In this document: in pieces, positions 54,406 through 63,192 of the stretch
How the letters are laid out: each line of letters begins with the position of its first letter
Position numbering within the stretch: the stretch's first letter is position 1
DNA from: Chitinophaga sp. Cy-1792
GTDB taxonomy: Bacteria > Bacteroidota > Bacteroidia > Chitinophagales > Chitinophagaceae
Direction: 5' to 3'
Assembly: GCF_011752935.1 (NCBI RefSeq)
Contig: NZ_VWWO01000002.1
Location: 62,001 to 126,000 of the forward strand
DNA: 64,000 nucleotides
Program-made: the position numbers and the translations under genes
Notes under the pieces: model-generated
Told to the model about the DNA's origin: nothing
Database searches by the model: none
What the model saw: only the letters and a program-made list of their open reading frames with translations

Positions 54406-56136
54406 ATGGCTATTCAAGCAGCAATATTCAGGGAGGAAGGCAACAGCATAATACTCACCTGTTCGCCGGCAGTGGCTGTCCTGGGAATATCCTCTTTTGC
54501 GGACGCTACTACCGGTGAAGATGGAAATAATTACTTTGAAAAATTTTTCCGCTATTCAACTAACGGCGTAGATTATACGGAGTGGCAGGCGCTGACAATA
54601 GATAATCTCACCGTCTTACAGTTTTCCGGTGAGGACGTGGTTTACTTCGAAATGAAGTATGATCGTAAACTAAGCGACCTGAATGCAAATATTCAGGTCA
54701 CCGGCGCTTTATTGGAGGTTGCCGGAACTGCGCCTCTTCCGCAGACTCCCGTATTTGATAACTCTATTTTCTCCAGGTACTTTGGCGCCTATGATCCTGA
54801 AGTGATCAGCTGGTACGTAAATGTTCTACAGAAACTATATGCCAAAGGGATTATTCCCAATTACATGGACCGGGAGAATGAAGTGAACGGTAATGAAGAC
54901 TTCATCGCATTCTGGGAATCTGTCGCGCATTTTGTTTCCTACATGGTGATATATGCCCGTAAGTTTCAACATTTCTATGAAACAGATTTTCTGTTGTCAG
55001 ACTTTATCTCTCAACGTGGACTGGCTGTTTCTGATGGGAATACACTTCCTGAAATGACGGATCTGATGGAACATTTCTACCATCAGATCGCCTATCGCGG
55101 CACCAAACATATCTACGATAAAAAGGAGCTGGGCGCAGCTATCGACGGGGAACTACTTCGTCTGATCAACTATCGTCAGGAAGATGAATTGTTGTTTAAC
55201 CTCTATAAACCGGAACATTTCGGATGGAACCTGGGAAACGCCTCTCCATTATACAAAGGACTTTACCTGAACGATAACATCAATAAAAATTATGAAACTC
55301 ATTTTGATGTTAAAGATCTTAGTAAATATCCTGTTTATGGAGATGTGACCGCGGCTGTGGAGGAGGAAAAGTCAGTGATGAAAATCACAGACGGTGGTTT
55401 GAAAAGTACAGATCCTGCTTTCAGGATTAAAGTAGATCCCCGCCTGGATTATGAATTCTCCTTCCTGGTAAAGCTGGATGCCGGCAGCCGGATTTCCGTA
55501 GGTATTCATTCTTATGACAAGGATGGTAATGTACTCAATGCCCGCTCGTATAAAGATGGTACAGATAATAATTACTTCTTTGAGTCGGTGAAGCTGGTAC
55601 GAAATGATAAGTACCTGCAGGTGAGATTGTTCCTGTATAACCGGAATAGGACAACCTTTGCACATGATACAACAGAAATCAAACAGGGTAATGATCTCAT
55701 CTTCCATTACGATACTACCTATGTTATCCCGGTAATAGAAATATCTGGTACAGGAAGCTTGTGGGGCATGAGAATGCTACCGATGCAAACGAATTATTCC
55801 AGAGGACTGGTTCAGGTAAATAACTTCATCAGTATCTGGATGCGTAACCGGAATCACTCGTTTGCAATTAACCAGGTGACCAGCTATATCAGGCATTACC
55901 TGATCCCTTATAATTCCTGGATGGCATTAACAGATGTAGGTGATGCCGGTTACAATGAAATCGAAGAAGTGCCTGAAACCTTTTACTGGGAGCCGGAAGC
56001 ACCTTATTGTGAAACCACTGCCTGGAGGCCGATAAATCCTGGTTGTGAACAGAGGGATACCTACTGGATCGGAGAAGTGGCAACCGGTTATTGTACAAAT
56101 TTTGGTGATGATACCCCTAATCCCATAACGCTTTAA
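54406..56136 (+). CDS. Baseplate gpI-like protein with fibre-attachment end
   Basis: A 576-residue protein that follows gpJ, the usual place of gpI. After a strand-rich N-terminus it has a helical region (ISWYVNVLQKLYAKGIIPNY, first Ile to last Tyr) and then a jelly-roll-like stretch (DYEFSFLVKLDAGSRISVGI, first Asp to last Ile) typical of carbohydrate-binding modules. The C-terminal tail has Cys-rich short motifs (WEPEAPYCETTAW and WIGEVATGYCTN). The WEPxxPYCE segment recurs in the 57836 gene, so this end may hold fibres. Confidence 0.65.
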   Translation: MAIQAAIFREEGNSIILTCSPAVAVLGISSFADATTGEDGNNYFEKFFRYSTNGVDYTEWQALTIDNLTVLQFSGEDVVYFEMKYDRKLSDLNANIQVTGALLEVAGTAPLPQTPVFDNSIFSRYFGAYDPEVISWYVNVLQKLYAKGIIPNYMDRENEVNGNEDFIAFWESVAHFVSYMVIYARKFQHFYETDFLLSDFISQRGLAVSDGNTLPEMTDLMEHFYHQIAYRGTKHIYDKKELGAAIDGELLRLINYRQEDELLFNLYKPEHFGWNLGNASPLYKGLYLNDNINKNYETHFDVKDLSKYPVYGDVTAAVEEEKSVMKITDGGLKSTDPAFRIKVDPRLDYEFSFLVKLDAGSRISVGIHSYDKDGNVLNARSYKDGTDNNYFFESVKLVRNDKYLQVRLFLYNRNRTTFAHDTTEIKQGNDLIFHYDTTYVIPVIEISGTGSLWGMRMLPMQTNYSRGLVQVNNFISIWMRNRNHSFAINQVTSYIRHYLIPYNSWMALTDVGDAGYNEIEEVPETFYWEPEAPYCETTAWRPINPGCEQRDTYWIGEVATGYCTNFGDDTPNPITL

Positions 56137-56138
56137 TT

Positions 56139-57011
56139 ATGTCAAATACAGGAAATAAACAGTATGCCCTACTGGTACAATACAGTGCATCCACAGGGCT
56201 TCCTACAGGTGTGGTGAAACCAAATGTTCCGGGAGATCCGGATTATGTGGCACCTGTGGTGGATGCAGCCGGATGCCCTTTTATCCCAATAACCGATACG
56301 CATTTTACCATTAATAACTGGACTAAAGCGCCAAGAGACGGGTATGTTGACTATCTCGTAAACACAGGTGTTAATGAAGGAAGAGTGGAAATTGGTGAAA
56401 CTACATCGTTCACTGAATCGGGAGGAGATCATAAAATTAGTTTTGAGAGCACGAGAATTGGTGATTATAATGAAAATGGAACTCTCACGGAGCCTGTAGC
56501 ATTTGATGCCTTCTGTTTTATGGATGGTGTGCTCGTTGGAGCTCGCGCTTCTGGCGGCCGTGAATCTGATTTTTCATTTACCGGGTTATCGGGTGAAGTA
56601 GTGATTAATGTGACTACTAACTTCAGAGGTTATTATGGTTCCGCCTATGTAGGTGCATTTCAAACAGGCCCGGATTTCGGTAATGCGTATTTTGAAATAT
56701 CCTTTCAATTTCAGGAAGGTGGCCCTGTAGTCCTGGATAAGAATTCGCAGTTTACTGCAGTTGATTTCAGAAATTACGAACTACCGGTGGTGCTCAGGGG
56801 ACAGAATAATAACCCCTATCCATTATTAATGACGTATACGCTTAATGATGGCGAATGGATACCTGTTGATCCAGATGATCTGGACAATACTGAATGGATT
56901 CTCATTCCGGAAGTAGTCACCGAAACCATTGCGCCGGGCGAGTCTTATGAACGAGCCTACAGTAATATGCGCGATGATATAGATTTTTTTGTGACCTTAA
57001 CCAAAGCATAA
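56139..57011 (+). CDS. Tail fibre-like protein 1 with shared N-terminal module
   Basis: A 290-residue protein. Residues about 5-48 are the module TG-x(2-5)-L-x(4-5)-TGxPTG-x(2)-K-x-N-x(3)-DPDYVxP-x(6)-CP, shared with the 57836 and 58955 proteins. The rest is beta-rich (VINVTTNFRGYYGSAYVGAF, first Val to last Phe) as in a receptor-binding or adaptor domain. The module is probably the point that fixes the fibre to the baseplate. Its product is placed between gpI and a glycosyltransferase gene. Confidence 0.6.
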   Translation: MSNTGNKQYALLVQYSASTGLPTGVVKPNVPGDPDYVAPVVDAAGCPFIPITDTHFTINNWTKAPRDGYVDYLVNTGVNEGRVEIGETTSFTESGGDHKISFESTRIGDYNENGTLTEPVAFDAFCFMDGVLVGARASGGRESDFSFTGLSGEVVINVTTNFRGYYGSAYVGAFQTGPDFGNAYFEISFQFQEGGPVVLDKNSQFTAVDFRNYELPVVLRGQNNNPYPLLMTYTLNDGEWIPVDPDDLDNTEWILIPEVVTETIAPGESYERAYSNMRDDIDFFVTLTKA

Positions 57012-57012
57012 T

Positions 57013-57843
57013 ATGCAATATAAATTGTTGCTGACACAAGCTGATAACGCTTATTTCAGATGGCAGTTGAAAGTATTTCTGTCATCTGTTCAGCACCTGG
57101 AAATCCCTAAAGAAAATATCATTTTCCTGACCCAGATAGATGGAAAGCCTTCAGATGAATTCAGAAAGTTTGAACGGTTTGCTACCTGTCACTACTTCGA
57201 GGATACTAAACACCGCTTTTATAAGCCTTCCTGTAAACCCCATTTATACGGACGGTTTTGGGAGATGTGTAAAGAGAATGAAGACCAATACTTCTTTTTT
57301 GCAGAGCAGGATATGTTACTTTTTGGGCTGCCAGAAATAGAACTGTTACCAGATACCTGGTATTGGAGTGATGCAGGACAATATATTGAAAGCGGACAGT
57401 TTGAACACGTAATAGGGCTGCAACCTAAGCCATATCGCCCGGGAGGTTTTCATGCAATTGGTAAAGGAGTGGATGCTGACTTCTGGTATAAAGTAGAAGA
57501 AGATAGCGTAAAACTCTATGAATACATGTGTCGAAATATCAATACCAAATATGACAGATGGATTTGTGAAATGCGCACCTGGATATGGAATATCTGGGAC
57601 CGGGGATTTAAAACGGAAATCCATAAAGAACTGGATTTTGAATATGGAAAGGGATTTCGCAGGGATGTGAAACTATACCACCATTTAGATTCCAGGGTGC
57701 TCGATAAAACGAAATTCATGGATAAGGAGCCATTTGACGAGGTGAATCGCCTTCAGGTAGCGGGAATACAGTCGGTGTCGCGCTACATTTATGCTATTAA
57801 AGATTGCAGAGATAATTTCTTAAAAAAGTTTAATCATGCTTGA
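57013..57843 (+). CDS. Putative GT-A-fold glycosyltransferase inside the fibre region
   Basis: A 276-residue soluble protein. It opens with YKLLLTQADNAYFRWQLKVF (first Tyr to last Phe), has an acidic triplet EQD (98-100) in FFFAEQDMLLF where a GT-A DxD metal site is expected, and GGFHAIGKGVDADFW, an acceptor-site-like block. The resemblance is to glycosyltransferases of the hydroxyproline or surface-protein type; it is visual and unverified. The gene overlaps the next fibre gene by 8 bases, so it belongs to the tail operon and may glycosylate a fibre. Confidence 0.55.
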   Translation: MQYKLLLTQADNAYFRWQLKVFLSSVQHLEIPKENIIFLTQIDGKPSDEFRKFERFATCHYFEDTKHRFYKPSCKPHLYGRFWEMCKENEDQYFFFAEQDMLLFGLPEIELLPDTWYWSDAGQYIESGQFEHVIGLQPKPYRPGGFHAIGKGVDADFWYKVEEDSVKLYEYMCRNINTKYDRWICEMRTWIWNIWDRGFKTEIHKELDFEYGKGFRRDVKLYHHLDSRVLDKTKFMDKEPFDEVNRLQVAGIQSVSRYIYAIKDCRDNFLKKFNHA

Positions 57844-58936
57844 TAATACAGGAACACTCGTATATCAGTGGCTGGTGCAGGTGGATCGTAATACCGGGCA
57901 TCCTACGGGACTTCGCAAACCCAATGATCCTGCTGATCCTGATTATGTGGCGCCAGAGGAAAATTTATCGGCTTGTCCACTACCATATGTTTGGGAGCCC
58001 ATTGATCCCTATTGTGAAGCAACTTCTTATTACTGTGCCCCAGGGTATGTAATAAGCCCGGATAGTTCCCACTGTATGAAAGAAGGAAGTACTGTGGCTA
58101 CGGTACCAGTTACCCCGGCAAAAACAGTAGCTGTAAAAAGCACGTTGTTCACGAATTATTATGCCTATGTATTTAGTCTGGGATCTTATAGCAATACTTC
58201 TAGTGGCTGGCCTAGTTATATTGGCTACAGTGATACTTTCTGGACTAATATAAGTGGTAGTGATTCAACCGGGCCTATGAACCGTTGTGGGTTATGGGTG
58301 GATACTAATAACGACGGTACGCCGGATGCTGTATTAAATAAGTGGATCGGTTTTGTAGCAACGCTGGATGTACCTGAAGATGAAACTGTTTTTATTGGCA
58401 TCGGAGCTACTACTAATGCACGTATCTTAATGACTAATTCAGCAGGTACCAGCGTAAACGTTGTTACCAATACCAGTTCATGGACTTTATACCAGGAATG
58501 GAACGTATATGAAGTACAGCTTAAAAAAGGTCTGAATATTATTCAGCTGGAAGGTCTTACCACGATGTCCTCTCCACTTTGCTTTGGAGCAGAAATCTAT
58601 CGTAATACTATGAGTGACTTCTACAATCTGCAAGGTGTGCAGTTTAACGTTATTTGGTCAACAGCCAGCCTTCGTGGTCAGAACATCCATACCGGACCTA
58701 ACGGTTACAGCTGCCCAACAGGCTATGCACTTGACTTTAATAACGGTAGCCCGATATGCCGGCAGGTATTGGTGGATCCAATCAAACAACATAACTCTGG
58801 GAAATTAGCCTATAGGAATAGAAAGAGGTTGTTGCGTGGAGAAGAAGATGGTACGGTAGAAGTGAATGTTCAGGGAGAGGGGGTAGGAACTTATTTTCCA
58901 CCTATTCAGGATACTACTACCTGTCCGATTAATTAA
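57836..58936 (+). CDS. Tail fibre-like protein 2 with shared N-terminal module
   Basis: A 366-residue protein. The N-terminal 46 residues match the module of the 56139 and 58955 genes (TGHPTGLRKPND and DPDYVAP and CP). A WEPIDPYCEATSYYC segment follows, sharing WEPxxPYCE with the gpI-like protein's C-terminus. The body is a jelly-roll-like or PA14-like domain (WVDTNNDGTPDAVLNKWIGF, first Trp to last Phe) and the C-terminus again ends PPIQDTTTCPIN. It likely binds a receptor or links fibres. Confidence 0.6.
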   Translation: MLDNTGTLVYQWLVQVDRNTGHPTGLRKPNDPADPDYVAPEENLSACPLPYVWEPIDPYCEATSYYCAPGYVISPDSSHCMKEGSTVATVPVTPAKTVAVKSTLFTNYYAYVFSLGSYSNTSSGWPSYIGYSDTFWTNISGSDSTGPMNRCGLWVDTNNDGTPDAVLNKWIGFVATLDVPEDETVFIGIGATTNARILMTNSAGTSVNVVTNTSSWTLYQEWNVYEVQLKKGLNIIQLEGLTTMSSPLCFGAEIYRNTMSDFYNLQGVQFNVIWSTASLRGQNIHTGPNGYSCPTGYALDFNNGSPICRQVLVDPIKQHNSGKLAYRNRKRLLRGEEDGTVEVNVQGEGVGTYFPPIQDTTTCPIN

Positions 58937-58954
58937 CCCCAATAAAATAAGCAC

Positions 58955-60526
58955 ATGGAAAATACCGGGATGACTAAATATAGTCGGTTGGAGGAATATA
59001 TTCTTGGTACAGGTCAGCCAACTGGCAGAAAAAAAATAAACTCAGCCACTGATCCTGACTACGTACCTCCTGTCTACGATCCGGGAAGCTGTCCGGTAAC
59101 GCCGGCAGAACCAATAAATGGCAATAAGCTAAAAATTAATATCGTATATAACGGCAGCCAGTTCGTTAGCTTTCAGCACCTGGAAATAGCACCCTGGGAC
59201 AAGAGTGCCAGTAACCCCGCCCTCTTTAGCGATAAATACCTGGTACTTCCTGGCCAGGGCACTGCAGCGATCGTGCAATCGCAAAGGCATGTGGCAGAAT
59301 GGTGGAAGATCAGCATGGTAAGTAGTAATTTCTCAAAAAAGTTATCACTTAACCTCATTATCAGGTATACAACTGCACAAGGTGCGCAGGACCTGGTAAC
59401 CACAACTATTGACATCAATTCAGGTAAGGTCTGGGAGAACTTAAACCTGGTACGCACCACTGAAGGCGGCTTGAATTTGTTGGAGTTTATACTTACCGAT
59501 TCGACTGTGCCATCCGTTGAAAATGTACCACCTGTTGCAAATGCAGGTCCGGACGTAACCGTATTCGTGGAAGATCAGCCAGCTATCCAGCTGCAAGGTA
59601 CAGGCACGGATATAGATGGAAGCATCGTTTCCTGGCATTGGGATAAATTGGTAGGCCCGATTGCATACCAACTCAGCGATCCGAATGTGCCACAGCCTAT
59701 GCTGACCGGACTGGTAGCCGGGGTGTACAAATTCAGATTAACGGTAACGGATAATCGTGGTGCCATCGGACAGGATGAGGTTAGTATAACGGTAAATACC
59801 AAAGCAGCCGGAGCTACCGGTACCGTACTCGCATACGTGGATTCCCGCGCATCACAGGCATTCATTACAAAAATTGAATTGCGCACTAATGGCGATGGAG
59901 AAACAATTTCTTTGTTGGATGCAACATTGGGTAGTACAGATAGTCCTGTCCTGAAAACGCCACCAAAAGGAACCTACGATGTGTATGTTACAATCGCAGG
60001 AACAGCAGGTTCCGTAAAAGCCGATTTCCAGGGCAAAACGGCGTGTCAGCCATACCAGGGAGAAGGAATGTATATTTTCCACAGTGTAATGATAGGAGAT
60101 GGCGCGGATGGTGTTGCTGTTACATTGTCCAGTGGCAATTGTGGTGATGAACCGGTTACACTGATTTACGCTAAACTCACCATCACCAATAGCGCCGTAA
60201 CTGAACAGGCAGTATTGCCGTATGGAAAGAAAATACTACGCAGCGCCAACGTAAACGTACGTTTTTATCAGGATGCAGCCCTTACTCAGCCGGCAACGGC
60301 CAATGTGCTGCTCAACTATCGTATTACGACTACAGAAGCTGTCAGTGCAATTACACGTGTGCTGGATACCTATACACAGGTAGCAAATACAGATAATCTG
60401 CTGCTGACACGAGACAGGGGAGAAGCCATTTATGACCTCAGTCTGCCAGTGGATCAGCAATTGCAAAGTGATACGAATATTGCCTATGAACTCTTACCAG
60501 GCGTAGGTTATAAAGTGATAAGTTAA
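58955..60526 (+). CDS. Tail fibre-like protein 3 with PKD domain
   Basis: A 523-residue protein. It begins with the shared N-terminal module (TGQPTGRKKINSATDPDYVP, residues 19-38, then CP) and has a strand-rich domain at about 55-180. A PKD/REJ-like domain follows at residues about 190-282 (VANAGPDVTVFVEDQPAIQL as the start, ITVN as the end, with DIDGSIVSWHWD). The C-terminal part is another beta domain. PKD domains mediate surface or carbohydrate contacts. Confidence 0.7.
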   Translation: MENTGMTKYSRLEEYILGTGQPTGRKKINSATDPDYVPPVYDPGSCPVTPAEPINGNKLKINIVYNGSQFVSFQHLEIAPWDKSASNPALFSDKYLVLPGQGTAAIVQSQRHVAEWWKISMVSSNFSKKLSLNLIIRYTTAQGAQDLVTTTIDINSGKVWENLNLVRTTEGGLNLLEFILTDSTVPSVENVPPVANAGPDVTVFVEDQPAIQLQGTGTDIDGSIVSWHWDKLVGPIAYQLSDPNVPQPMLTGLVAGVYKFRLTVTDNRGAIGQDEVSITVNTKAAGATGTVLAYVDSRASQAFITKIELRTNGDGETISLLDATLGSTDSPVLKTPPKGTYDVYVTIAGTAGSVKADFQGKTACQPYQGEGMYIFHSVMIGDGADGVAVTLSSGNCGDEPVTLIYAKLTITNSAVTEQAVLPYGKKILRSANVNVRFYQDAALTQPATANVLLNYRITTTEAVSAITRVLDTYTQVANTDNLLLTRDRGEAIYDLSLPVDQQLQSDTNIAYELLPGVGYKVIS

Positions 60527-60556
60527 ACAGATCGTTAAATTATTATAAGCTTGTAA

Positions 60557-62917
60557 ATGTCAAGATTTAAATTTTGCCCTGACTTATTTTTAGAAGCCAT
60601 TGAACTGAACCGGTTTGCTGATTTCATGGATCGGCAGGGATTTCGAAAAAACATCCTGGAAAATTCAATGTCTTTCGGCCTGATCAAAAATGAACGCCTG
60701 GATCCGGATTTCCTGAATGCAAAAGTAGAAAGGGACCTGGACACAACGGTAGGTCAGAAAACAATTAAGATCAGGGAAGCGAAAGGTATTGATGCTGATG
60801 GTAATTTTATCTACCTGCCGGAAACAAACGGTATTCCCGTACCTGCTGATGGTAACTGGTACTGGATCAAACTTCGTTATCTGCCAGTACATGAAGAGCA
60901 GGGTGAAGTAAGCCTGGCCATCAATGGTGATCTGGTGGGTGTCGGTACCAGCTTTACTACCACCTTGCGTGGTTTGCCTAACTTCCCGTCAAGGATTGCT
61001 TTTCCCGGGTCGAAATACAACAAACAGGAATACGATGTACTGGAGGTAATAGATGACCAGCATGCAAGGGTAGCGCATCCTGCAACTACTACCAGCGGTA
61101 TCGCTGAGTTTGTAGTGGAGGAGCATCAGAAATACCGCGTAGTGGGTACTTTCACACCAGGTGCAGCTATCCCTAATGTAAACAAGTATCCGTTCGAGTA
61201 TGATGGCGCCACCTATTCTCTCACAAAAGAGCTGGATAATAACAAGATTCCGGGATTATATAACCAGGGTCGTGAATTCTATATCGCCCGCGTAAAAGCA
61301 GAAAGTGGCAACGTTATTATCCAGGATAAACGCCTGGAATACTGGATGACCCAGGCCGATTTCAACGCAGCGGTGATAGACGCTAACGAAAACCCATTAA
61401 TAGGTGTGGAATCTGTTAAATGGCAGCATCCTTCAACTCCTGCCAATAAAAATCAGATACAGGTAGCCTGGGGAATGCGTTCGCAGAACTGGTCTGTAGA
61501 TTCATCTTTCAATATCCTTACCCTATTAGGTGGTGCGTTGGGTGGTATTTACAAGTCTACGGAAGACTTTACCAACGGCGATTTCGACGGATGGAGGTTG
61601 TATTTTCCAAACGGCAATTACCGCCGGGTAATATCTTCTGTAAAACAAGGACTTGCCATCAACCTGCAATTGGATGTGCTGGATATTAATGATGTATCAT
61701 CAGATGGTGGTGAAACCTTTTTTACCGGCGAATATATGCTCGTAGTGCCAGACTGTGATCATGTCCTGATAAAATGTGCGCCTGATGCTGCTGACAATAT
61801 CGGCAACGTGGAAGTAGAGTACAGTTTTCCGGTGAATGCCCTGTTTGGTATTTGTGAGGTAGATGCGTATAAAGATCCGGTAAGTAATTACCAGATTTCC
61901 TATCGTTATCAGACCGGGAAAGGATTTACTCCATATGCCATGCTTCCTTCCGATATGAATCATGGGTTCCTGACAGAAGATTCTTTTTCTAATGGCGGCC
62001 TGCTCAAACCTACGGATAGCAGGGTGTTCCAGACATATACATCCAGTGAAACCAAAGGCTTTATTCCGGTAAGAGCCGCTGCTTATTCCTATAGTCATTT
62101 TGTGGGTAAGATGGATAAGGGAGATATTAATGGTGTCAACGTTATCAGTGCTTTTACCAATACCCAGATGTTTAAATTGCAGGTAGGAAAGGAAAAGATC
62201 TATCAGTATGTCACCGGCAATATTACCATGAATGATGACCTGTACATCAGCCTGAGCGAAGACGGTGCAGTGGAAGGTAATAGGTTTACCATTCACTTTG
62301 ATTGTACTGCCCTTGGATTGAGTGGTAAAAATATTTACATCGTCAGCAACTATGGAGACGGAAATCCGGATATGCTGAAAAAGCTTACAACAGCAGATGT
62401 ATGGCATATGCTCAACCATGATGGTGGTATCATTTTTAACTGTGTATACAATGGAAGTAAATGGGTGATATCTGCCAACTACGAATTACAGCACCCCTAT
62501 CTGATTGCCACTACAGATGGTGTCATCACTGACCTGTTTGATACAAACGGATGGGGTAAAGTAAAAGGTTACTTTGGTTATCACCTGTGTGATGGCCGTG
62601 AGGGTACGCCTGACCTGAGAGACCGTTTTATCGTGGGTGCTGGTAAAAACTATCAGCTGGGTAAAACCGGTGGTGCCGCTACTGTTACGCTCAGCATTGC
62701 CCAGATGCCTAAGCACAAACATGGTCTGAATGCTTCTGGTGCCGGCAACGTAAGTGGTGTTGGTTCCATGGCGCAAAACAGTCGCGCGGTCACCCCTCCG
62801 GCTGATGGCGATGAGAAAGGTGGTGTAAGCACCGCAATGGCATATATGGGTAATAGTGAACCACACGAAAACATGCCGCCATATTACGCGTTGTATTACT
62901 TTAAGAAAATGTTCTAA
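60557..62917 (+). CDS. Tail fibre with C-terminal tail-collar domain
   Basis: A 786-residue protein, the last of the structural unit. The N-terminal 200 residues are short repeated strand units typical of fibre shafts. The C-terminal domain from about residue 670 is a tail-collar fold (YHLCDGREGTPDLRDRFIVG, first Tyr to last Gly) ending HENMPPYYALYYFKKMF. PKHKHG holds a single HxH that might bind metal, as in T4 gp37-type fibre ends. It probably is the main receptor-binding fibre. Confidence 0.8.
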   Translation: MSRFKFCPDLFLEAIELNRFADFMDRQGFRKNILENSMSFGLIKNERLDPDFLNAKVERDLDTTVGQKTIKIREAKGIDADGNFIYLPETNGIPVPADGNWYWIKLRYLPVHEEQGEVSLAINGDLVGVGTSFTTTLRGLPNFPSRIAFPGSKYNKQEYDVLEVIDDQHARVAHPATTTSGIAEFVVEEHQKYRVVGTFTPGAAIPNVNKYPFEYDGATYSLTKELDNNKIPGLYNQGREFYIARVKAESGNVIIQDKRLEYWMTQADFNAAVIDANENPLIGVESVKWQHPSTPANKNQIQVAWGMRSQNWSVDSSFNILTLLGGALGGIYKSTEDFTNGDFDGWRLYFPNGNYRRVISSVKQGLAINLQLDVLDINDVSSDGGETFFTGEYMLVVPDCDHVLIKCAPDAADNIGNVEVEYSFPVNALFGICEVDAYKDPVSNYQISYRYQTGKGFTPYAMLPSDMNHGFLTEDSFSNGGLLKPTDSRVFQTYTSSETKGFIPVRAAAYSYSHFVGKMDKGDINGVNVISAFTNTQMFKLQVGKEKIYQYVTGNITMNDDLYISLSEDGAVEGNRFTIHFDCTALGLSGKNIYIVSNYGDGNPDMLKKLTTADVWHMLNHDGGIIFNCVYNGSKWVISANYELQHPYLIATTDGVITDLFDTNGWGKVKGYFGYHLCDGREGTPDLRDRFIVGAGKNYQLGKTGGAATVTLSIAQMPKHKHGLNASGAGNVSGVGSMAQNSRAVTPPADGDEKGGVSTAMAYMGNSEPHENMPPYYALYYFKKMF

Positions 62918-62927
62918 GAAATTTCCG

Positions 62928-62967
62928 GAGTCATTTAATCAAACCAGGTTAAATGACTCTTTTTTTC
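62928..62967 (+). terminator. Strong terminator of the tail operon
   Basis: A perfect 11-bp stem GAGTCATTTAA with TTAAATGACTC, a 10-base loop, then eight T bases. Confidence 0.93.
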
Positions 62968-62988
62968 CTCAAAAAAAATACAAATCTC

Positions 62989-63019
62989 TTTTTATTCTGA
63001 TCCTCATTTTGTAGATTTG
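62989..63019 (+). promoter_or_regulatory. Promoter for the gene downstream of the tailocin
   Basis: TTTT (for TTTG) at 62989, 19 bases, then TAGATTTG at 63012-63019, a full TAnnTTTG match. A 173-base leader precedes the ATG at 63193. It restarts transcription independently of the tail operon. Confidence 0.6.
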
Positions 63020-63192
63020 TAAGGTAGATGATAGATGCCGAAACCCGCTGTGGTAAATAGTTTGTTTGTCCCGTACCTCAGAATTATCCAATCCGTTATC
63101 TGCATATATTCAGTGAATGGCCGATGATTGTTGTTAACACCTCCCTCACTGTGATGAATTCGATTGCTTAAATCAAATCCTATATCCTAATT

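Larger units (their letters stand above)
37694..62917 (+). other. Contractile phage tail-like particle (tailocin) locus
   Basis: Twenty-seven co-directional genes encoding unknown early proteins, a lysis cassette, sheath, tube, tape measure, hub, spike, baseplate and fibres in canonical myovirus tail order. No capsid, portal, terminase, protease, integrase or replication gene was found between the flanking chromosomal genes. No AAA+ ATPase of the extracellular-injection-system type was seen either. The unit is bounded by two promoters (37379, 40969) and a terminator (62928). Confidence 0.8.

Noticed and set aside
37694..62917. Full prophage
   Set aside because: No capsid, portal, terminase, integrase, replication or attachment-site repeat was found between the flanking chromosomal genes.
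41207..62917. Extracellular contractile injection system (eCIS) or type VI secretion
   Set aside because: No AAA+ ATPase of the Afp15 type, no ClpV or TssJ/L/M set, and a dedicated lysis cassette plus tape measure; the pattern fits a tailocin better.
54406..62917. Diversity-generating retroelement on a fibre gene
   Set aside because: No reverse transcriptase gene and no template/variable repeat pair seen in the window.
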